From Isotricha intestinalis (lineage: Eukaryota > Ciliophora > Litostomatea > Vestibuliferida > Isotrichidae), in NCBI GenBank assembly GCA_023807065.1, contig JAJJLU010004345.1, positions 1-14,582 of the forward strand: a stretch of DNA of 14,582 nucleotides, given 5' to 3'. How positions within the stretch are numbered: position 1 is the stretch's first letter; each line of letters begins with the position of its first letter. The translations under genes and the position numbers were made by a program. The notes beneath the pieces were generated by a model, which did no database searches, was not told the origin of the DNA, and saw nothing but the letters and a program-made list of their open reading frames with translations. Of the stretch, positions 10,601 through 14,582 are shown in pieces.

Positions 10601-11755
10601 TTTTTTTCCATTTAAATAAACATCTTCAACTTGATCATCAATATAATATATATCATTATCATCAATTAAATTCAAATCATCACCAATATTTAATTTAGTA
10701 TCTTTCATATTTATTCTTTTACTTGTAGCTAAAATATCTTCATCATAATTAGAATCTTCTCCAATAAATTGTCTTCCATATTCTTCTTCTATTTCTTTTC
10801 CAGGAAAAAAAATTTTATATTTTTCAATATCATTATTAACTAAATCTAAATAAATTCTAAATGAAACATGATATTCTAATTGATTTTCTTCTTCATTTCT
10901 TTTTATTATTGTTGCTGGATAATATTTTCTTCTTGAATAACAATCTATAATATCATTTTCTTTTAAATTTATTCTCCATTCCCAATCTTTTGTTTTAGAA
11001 CCTTTTAAAGAATAATCAAATGAATTTATATTAAATTTTATTAAATCTTTTTGGTTTAAAACTTCTACATAAAAGTCTTTTTCTATTTTTGATATTATTT
11101 TTCCTCTTGACCATACTTTTGTTTCATAATAATTTTCTTTTATTGGAACTAAAACATCTATTTCTTCTCCTTCTTTTATTTCATTTATATTTAAATTTAA
11201 TTTTCTTTTTAAAAACATTTCATTAAATTTTTCTAATGAAATGTTCTTTTTTGATGTTGGATTTTTCTCTCTTGAATTTATACTTGATTTATAATAAACT
11301 TTTGAATCATCAAAAATTTCTTTTATTATTTCTATCATTGGATAAAATTTATTATTATTAACATTGTTTAAAATATATTTTATTAAAAAAATAATATAAT
11401 CTAATAAAACTTGAAAAGCCATTTCATCTCCATTTTCTCCAAAAATAATATTTTGCCTTAAAATATATTCAATTACTTTTTTTGAAAAATCATTTATGAA
11501 ATAATCTAAGTCTTCATTATTATTATTAAAATAATTTTCTATTTCTTCTATTTTATTACATTTATTTATTATGTCTTTTAATAGTTCATCAATTTTTTTT
11601 AATTCAAAAACTCTATCACAATCTTTACGCCATGATTCATATACTGCATCTCCTAAAAATTTCATTTTTTCTTTTAATGATTTTTCCTCTTCTTTTTCTT
11701 CTTCTTTTTTATTTTCTAAACTTTCATTTTTCTCTTTTTCATTTTCTTCAGACAT
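4631..11755 (-). CDS. Giant ubiquitin C-terminal hydrolase, USP9X/USP24/USP34 type
   Basis: This 2374-residue cysteine protease should remove ubiquitin from proteins. The USP domain spans about 1714-2086. The Cys box GLKNLGCICYMNSTMQQFYM has the catalytic Cys at 1725, and the QQFYM continuation is characteristic of USP9X/24/34. The His box VGVVVHVGSADSGHYYSYI has catalytic His1995, followed by WLEFNDSS with Asp2029 and an FGG as in USP9X. Zinc-finger pairs are Cys1853/Cys1856 and Cys1897/Cys1900. Upstream lie an acidic N-terminus, a Tudor/MBT-like region with several Trp (about 195-325), a long helical repeat region like the ARM/HEAT solenoid of USP9X, a ubiquitin-like domain (about 1012-1105) and two EF-hand-like units (about 1130-1215). 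The C-terminal tail is helical, then Asn/Asp/Glu-rich. There is no intron in 7.1 kb. The ATG follows an A run, 77 bp from the start of the divergent coiled-coil gene. Confidence 0.96.
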   Translation of the reverse strand: MSEENEKEKNESLENKKEEEKEEEKSLKEKMKFLGDAVYESWRKDCDRVFELKKIDELLKDIINKCNKIEEIENYFNNNNEDLDYFINDFSKKVIEYILRQNIIFGENGDEMAFQVLLDYIIFLIKYILNNVNNNKFYPMIEIIKEIFDDSKVYYKSSINSREKNPTSKKNISLEKFNEMFLKRKLNLNINEIKEGEEIDVLVPIKENYYETKVWSRGKIISKIEKDFYVEVLNQKDLIKFNINSFDYSLKGSKTKDWEWRINLKENDIIDCYSRRKYYPATIIKRNEEENQLEYHVSFRIYLDLVNNDIEKYKIFFPGKEIEEEYGRQFIGEDSNYDEDILATSKRINMKDTKLNIGDDLNLIDDNDIYYIDDQVEDVYLNGKKNITIGRYFNYEYYYNLLLIEFGNLNGFDIMINFLNNNNNKKEDNDNRKMKKNDDSEIINFIFYIFKNVIQYLYKPFAIELSKKLSKSIFDYVDNLSNNDLRNMKKETHDLMIDVLKLYLNINNELNKDNKYLIETFALNFAIKMLKTNFLDKRTTAIKSISDFIKLYKNNEEFKKVLIDLIKKNNIIYEIYGPNSHVQLVSKSKELIEFLLTNDKLSEEELSLIWNATKTGDLDEKKIVLKILNEIISCNLNSNDENIKLVIVKILNSIQKDNYNFNSDMSEEEIHLIFSLINELNDTQIIGNYLNRFIDFIKENSQSKYVNFISRRICDISNKDSQLKKNIINHALEFIVDSKNSFLGYRLLTIYLNKSNLTIDSDLSNLLLENNNLLNLFKKSFHDYYLNKDKIEPNNHEKNIRNKITFLDVLIKNDIWKVEEDSPIDFVYNFLVLNKYNENDEKIFYNWINSLIREKKFEGIEEKIFKLFTDNKNNLNNNISIEGFKTFLRVFIEINENENKLEKDNENNIILKDNVSSKDLKGFSELKRIIFENTNNEIITRGIDLLNTLFMKNRENLIDLCLEEINNSNSNSKIINKCISILSDLMYLNEENGTAETSSHISIIRSDLINLNCLINLPYNINSQFKKISVYSNSTFYSFKTQISHILNYHHDFMKFELINPRIKNQNDDNISYINNGNNNRIELTRHDNGKSLKSLNIRNNSQIYISTNHLELKIEDKNLLDSNNRVIPEAEKIFNDWFDYYSTNDKMTANDIAQFIKDVTNSREEIRINDSRVLSLINEKEELNEGYIEREKFVNWYINATLSKPQLVLENIKATGYRGDLKKINEGFYYENNNKESMIRFILGNNNQLINVLFNIMNKGNIDVYYFVVELCTNDDIYNKILQIKNLNDNINWDELLMNNNLYYFCYVCIIIEYFIENGNFSIEFQEWIKVFISFNGYKFIIDVFINILKRICKKDNYEKHIDNVCFELLIKIIKLIYLCSIKSNSNNEDLYKYLNEENLINKINENFTNKEMFSLLMNIIDSSIKQKWETNIINEIIQLIILLIPNIEDSSYNNELINFLLNGLISEKEETRISFVNALKRMNNILITKEKYDIISKLFEEIGNNINNNDKVNESLSDCFIYLLSIYNEKKDKFILNENFDINLFAEKLRNEINDELTINFKKPKLSDKKLLCDLTILSKLIEINDSIKKETNENSKLFENILKKIIFYSEDEEEKKKEENLVSTLTDKITEMENNEKMEFINIDTIKKIKETNRSSNIEILNLSYNLISNLLKENLENFKLYFSIEKEKKNNSNNEIDTSKKYKYERRKLNYVGLKNLGCICYMNSTMQQFYMTPTLRYTVLKLNDNKKVNIVNIERFRKNEKLDDNMFHQLQKLFSYLLLSERADFNPFGFTYSFKDFDGNPTKLFEQKDTQEFLAIFLDRLEQSSKNSEYKYMINNIFGGKNCSLITCLDCGYVSYKFEPSVFLSLEVKNMKNLNDSLDKYINEEYIDGYECDGCKKKCKISKRNIIASLPNVLIIHLQRIFYNWEIDHNEKINSKLEFPKQINLKNYTIENMLKEKENKKEEIYFRSDEYYNYYLVGVVVHVGSADSGHYYSYINTIRDGEGNISYFNPNDNNVNFSWLEFNDSSISKFDISKLEEETFGGNYNNDNNSNNTHNFNGRNNVFNWRREKCKNAYLLVYERLVKNPNIITILNPDETNEKLKGNIIEFNENEESKIFKEYDMMRYYNKNNLNEYNNKCNELYSKIFHNLKKDEYFKFEPFYNYNNNRLVPKIYYDEILNDNKKFEKSKKISESQYSSFFTKMIDLLEEISIKNIDKITSEDAEEISNVFVSYILSNIQNKINKENLSNGCKKLINVIESNKELFKNPITKLLVENTEKFRDLLRYESSDVSKEINDLNDKIKSIIEENNDNIIEINQYNNQNNIYGNNNDIYNGNNDDENENGVERNDDDKVEINQNFQEEKKNDENNTN

Positions 11756-11832
11756 TTTTTTTAAAAATAATATTTATTTAATTTTGTTATTTTATATTTA
11801 AAAATTTATAAGTTATAAAAAACATTTAGAAA
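11756..11832. promoter_or_regulatory. 77-bp head-to-head spacer, presumed bidirectional promoter
   Basis: Only 77 bp separate the start codons of the deubiquitinase gene (minus) and the coiled-coil gene (plus), so both promoters and both 5' leaders must fit here or overlap the genes. The sequence is almost entirely A/T, and no defined promoter element can be named. The role is inferred from position alone. Confidence 0.45.
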
Positions 11833-13145
11833 ATGGTAAGAAAGTTTTTTTGATTTTTTCTTTTTATTAGAGTGAAAGTGTTGAAGAATTGCAAAAATTA
11901 CTTCTTTCTAAAGATTCAGATATAAATAAATTAACTGAGAAAAATATTTCTCAATCAAAAGAAATAGAAAATTTAAAAAAATTATTAGATGATAAAACTC
12001 CAATAGATATAAAAGAAAAGGAAAAGGAATTAGAAGAGAAATATAAATTAGAAATAGATAAACATAAAAAAAAGAATAATGATTTAGAATTAAAAATATA
12101 TAATTTAAATGATAAAATAAGTAAACTAGAAAAAAATCAAAAACAAAATTCTGAAGAAGAAAAAAATAAAGAAGTGAAAAATGAAAATAATGATAATCAA
12201 GTACCAAAAAATTTATATGAAACTTTGACAAATGATTATATGAAATTAAAAGAACAATTTGAATTATTAAAAACTACTAAAAATAATGAATTAGAAGAAA
12301 TAAAAACACAATATGAAAAAAAATATGATGATTATCAAAATAAATTATTAGTAGATATGAAAAAGAAAGAAATGAATTATTTAAAAGAAAAAGAAGAACA
12401 AAATCAAAAATTAAGTGATAAAAATATAAAATTATTAGATTATGAAAATCAAATAAAAAACTTAAATAATACAATATTAAATTTAAATAAAAAATTATCT
12501 CAATTTGAGAAAATAATAATAAAACAAGAAGATAATATAGATTTATTAAATAAGAAAACAACAGAAAATGAAATTTCAAATAGAAATAAAAAAATAGAAT
12601 TAGAAAAGAAAGAATTAGAAAAAAATCAATTATTAAATATAATAAAAGAAAAATTCAAAATAAAAATAGAAAAGAAAATCAAGAATTAAAAGACAATAAT
12701 GAAATAAATAGATTAAAAGCAGAAATATTAACATTAAAAAGTATAATTGAAGTTAAAAATGAAAATATAAAAAAATATACAGAAAATACATAAAAATTTA
12801 CAAGAAAAATATTTAAAAATGTGTTCTGAAAAAAGATTAAAACCTCAAAGAGAATTATTAGAACAAGCTAAAGAAATGAGAATGAGGAAAGAAGAAAGAA
12901 CTAAAATTAATAATGTTCTTTTTAGAACTAGTAAAATGAAAAGTAAAAGTAAAAAACTTTTTAATATTTATGATGATAATATTAATGATACTAATAATAC
13001 TAATTTTTTACCTTTAATTTCTAGTAATAGTAATAAAAATATTCTGAGGTATTCTGATAATAATTATTCACTTTTAAATGATGAAGAAAAAGAAAAAACA
13101 GTTAATGATATTGTCAATCAATCTCAAAAAATTGAAAATTTATAA
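11833..13145 (+). CDS. Long coiled-coil protein of unknown function (one intron, two frame breaks)
   Basis: I infer one gene of about 425 codons. Exon 1 contributes only ATG (11833-11835), an intron follows (11836-11870), and the frame then reads SESVEELQKLLLSKDSD and stays open to a TAA at 12687. From about 12660 to 12790 the reading continues in a different frame, with clear heptads (NQELKDNNEINRLKAEIL), then stops at TAA 12791. The original frame resumes by 12771-12793 with KNLQEKYLKMCSEKRLKPQ and ends at TAA 13143-13145. The shifts are -1 then +1, so they cancel. The breaks lie in A-rich runs, which suggests indels in the sequence, although a real mutation or recoding is possible. The protein is almost all charged coiled coil; the last 100 residues are basic, then Asn/Ser-rich. 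No family is recognised; a cytoskeletal or centrosomal/ciliary scaffold would fit the composition. Confidence 0.75.
11836..11870 (+). other. 35-bp spliceosomal intron directly after the start codon
   Basis: The segment starts GTAAG, is T-rich and ends TTTTTATTAG. Its terminal TAG is an in-frame stop for the downstream coding frame, which is therefore open only from the base after this acceptor, and the first in-frame ATG downstream is more than 350 bases away. Joining ATG to 11871 restores an open frame. Unspliced, the message would read six codons from the ATG and stop at TGA (11851-11853). The intron is phase 0. Confidence 0.8.
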
Positions 13146-13351
13146 ATAATTTATTTTTAAATATTTATTATCTTTTTTTGTTATAAAAATTCTAAAATTT
13201 TACCATATTCAAAGAATTATTTTTTATATAAAATAATTATATTTTGAATTTTTTAACCCAAAAAAAAATAAAAAAAATAATATTAAATGGTTAATAACTC
13301 AATAAACAAAAAAAATAATTAAATTTCCCATATTACTAGCAAAAAAAAAAT
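13146..13351. promoter_or_regulatory. Intergenic region with CCATATT motifs, presumed promoter of the YY1-like gene
   Basis: This 206-bp A/T-rich spacer contains two copies of CCATATT (13203-13209 and 13328-13334), the second ending 17 bp before the start codon. A minus-strand CCATTT lies at 13285-13290. CCATNTT is the core binding motif of YY1, the factor the downstream gene resembles. I found no other CCAT core in the remaining spacers of the window, although the word does occur within genes. Regulation by the gene's own product is a hypothesis only. Confidence 0.35.
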
Positions 13352-14515
13352 ATGTCTCAAATAATACAAAATGAGTCCTCACATGAGAATAAAAAAAAAA
13401 ATTTGAACAAAATTAAAATATCAATAGAAGAAGAGACCACAATAGAAACAAAAGGAAATAATAATTTAAAAAGAAAATTAAATAAAAAAGAATCATTATC
13501 AAAAGATTACAAATGTTCATTTAAAGAATGTGGAAAATATTTTTATGACAAAGTATCATTAAGAAAGCATAAATTAACACATGGAGATAAATTATTTTCA
13601 TGTAAAAATTGTGGAAAAAAATTTTTAGATAATTCAAAATTAAAAAGACATTCTTTAGTTCATACAGGAGAAAAACCATTTAGATGTGATATTTGCCAAA
13701 AGAGATTTTCTTTAGATTTTAACTTAAGAACTCATTTAAGAATTCATACTGGAGAAAAACCTTATGCTTGTATTTATCCTGGTTGCTTTAAGAGATTCAG
13801 TCAAAGTAGTAATTTAAGTGCTCATGAAAAAACTCATGAAATTACTAAAATTATCAATAATAATTTTCATTATTATCAAGGATATCAATTACAACCAACT
13901 CCTGTTTTTATTCAAAATCCACTCAAAATTATGATTAATAATCATTTTTATGGTACTTTTACTATTAATAATTTAGTTGAATTAAATAGATTGTGTGAAA
14001 TGGTGAAAGAAGGTTTAAGTTCTCAAAAAAAATATAATAATCAAGAAAATGTTCATTCTGTACAAAATTGTAATAATAATGATAATAATAATAATGATTC
14101 TTGTCGAATAAATAGTAATGATACTTTTGGAGATAATGATAATAATAATAATAAAAATTTTAATAAAGATTTTTTTAATGATAAAAATAGAGATTTAGAT
14201 AAAGATATTAATATTAATCAAAAAAAAAATTTTAATAAAGGAAAAATATTTTTTACTTCTGTTGAAAATACAACAAAAAAAATTTTTGAAATCACTAATG
14301 ATAATTTAAATAAAAACAATAATCGCAATAATAATAATGACAATAATAATAATAATAATAATAATGACAATAATAATAATAATAATAAAAGAAATAATAA
14401 TAATTATCAAAATTATCAAAATGAACAAAGAAATGGAAATATTGGTTTTTATTATCAAGATGATGATGAAGCTGATTTAGAAGATAATAATTATTTTAGA
14501 GAATTTATTAATTAA
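13352..14515 (+). CDS. YY1-type four-C2H2-zinc-finger transcription factor with Asn-rich tail
   Basis: The 387-residue protein has four tandem C2H2 fingers: Cys55/Cys60/His73/His77, Cys84/Cys87/His100/His104, Cys112/Cys115/His128/His132 and Cys140/Cys145/His158/His162. Finger sequence and linkers match animal YY1 closely. There is a short HGDKLFSC linker between fingers 1 and 2, where YY1 has HGPRVHVC, then SKLKRHSLVHTGEKPF and FSLDFNLRTHLRIHTGEKP, followed by FSQSSNLSAHEKTH. YY1 binds CCATNTT and acts as activator or repressor, partly through the INO80 and Polycomb complexes. Finger 3 has CxxC where YY1 has CxxxxC. The N-terminus (1-54) is Lys/Glu-rich without YY1's His and acidic tracts. 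Residues about 170-245 are a less repetitive region with aromatic/hydrophobic stretches; the rest is Asn/Asp-rich. The start follows an A run and the stop is TAA. Nuclear location is expected. Confidence 0.94.
   Translation: MSQIIQNESSHENKKKNLNKIKISIEEETTIETKGNNNLKRKLNKKESLSKDYKCSFKECGKYFYDKVSLRKHKLTHGDKLFSCKNCGKKFLDNSKLKRHSLVHTGEKPFRCDICQKRFSLDFNLRTHLRIHTGEKPYACIYPGCFKRFSQSSNLSAHEKTHEITKIINNNFHYYQGYQLQPTPVFIQNPLKIMINNHFYGTFTINNLVELNRLCEMVKEGLSSQKKYNNQENVHSVQNCNNNDNNNNDSCRINSNDTFGDNDNNNNKNFNKDFFNDKNRDLDKDININQKKNFNKGKIFFTSVENTTKKIFEITNDNLNKNNNRNNNNDNNNNNNNNDNNNNNNKRNNNNYQNYQNEQRNGNIGFYYQDDDEADLEDNNYFREFIN
14318..14405. repeat. (AAT)n microsatellite encoding a poly-Asn tract
   Basis: This is an interrupted AAT trinucleotide array in the 3' part of the YY1-like gene, broken by single GAC (Asp), CGC (Arg) and AAA/AGA (Lys/Arg) codons. 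Smaller AAT/GAT clusters occur at about 14071-14098 and 14136-14155. The arrays encode the poly-Asn tail. Length is probably variable between strains because changes by whole repeats keep the frame. Confidence 0.9.
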
Positions 14516-14582
14516 TTTAAATAAGAATTAATTTTTTTTGCTTTTATTCAAAATAAAATTTATTTATTAGTGGTACTTCATT

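Noticed and set aside
11908..12579. Hydrophobic minus-strand frames opposite the coiled-coil gene
   Set aside because: Translating Lys/Asn/Glu-rich coding sequence in reverse gives Leu/Phe/Ile-rich pseudo-membrane proteins; no independent support.
12645..12690. Canonical -1 programmed frameshift site
   Set aside because: No X-XXY-YYZ slippery heptamer exists in the correct phase, and a Euplotes-type +1 shift at the TAA gives the wrong frame.
12687..12793. A second intron explaining the break in the coiled-coil frame
   Set aside because: There is no GT donor before the first stop, and the intervening bases read as good coiled coil in another frame.
1..14582. Giant-virus or endogenous viral origin
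   Set aside because: There are no viral hallmark genes, while a spliceosomal intron and typical eukaryotic regulatory proteins are present.
1..14582. Gene cluster acting as one dedicated system
   Set aside because: Genes lie on both strands with separate spacers and unrelated likely roles; apart from the ubiquitin theme there is no sign of a functional cassette.

Overview
This is nuclear DNA from an extremely AT-rich unicellular eukaryote with densely packed genes. The spacers are almost pure A/T, and proteins are loaded with Asn, Lys, Glu, Asp and Ile with long Asn runs. Seven of eight genes are read in one uninterrupted frame. The one convincing intron is a 35-bp GT-AG intron. All eight genes end in TAA and none carries an in-frame TAA, TAG or TGA, apart from the two breaks in the coiled-coil gene, so the standard code fits. 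The first, truncated gene looks like a ciliary microtubule-associated coiled-coil protein. My leading guess is a ciliate that uses the standard code, for example a gut or rumen litostome. An AT-rich amoeba or an anaerobic gut chytrid is not excluded. No prokaryotic, organellar or viral signature was seen.

Layout, left to right: the 3' end of a coiled-coil, possibly ciliary, gene (+); a myeloid leukemia factor (MLF) family gene (-); a compact cysteine-free protein of unknown function (-); a 429-bp divergent spacer; a Lys/Asn-rich unknown protein with a CCC-containing tail (+); a B-box zinc-finger/coiled-coil protein with a possible beta-grasp N-terminus (+); a giant 2374-residue deubiquitinase of the USP9X/USP24/USP34 type (-); a coiled-coil gene (+) with an intron directly after its start codon and two compensating frame breaks; and a YY1-type four-zinc-finger transcription factor (+) with an Asn-rich tail. 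Neighbours are close: 82 bp separate the stops of the B-box and deubiquitinase genes, and 77 bp separate the start codons of the deubiquitinase and coiled-coil genes.

This is not an operon and the genes need not work together. Two themes recur: ubiquitin signalling (USP9X-type enzyme, B-box protein with possible ubiquitin-like fold) and gene regulation or chromatin (YY1-like factor, MLF). The points most worth a second look are the intron that leaves a start-codon-only exon, the compensating frameshift pair, the YY1-core motifs in the spacer before the YY1-like gene, the combined domain set and unusual catalytic-Cys box of the deubiquitinase, and the unknown 151-residue protein.
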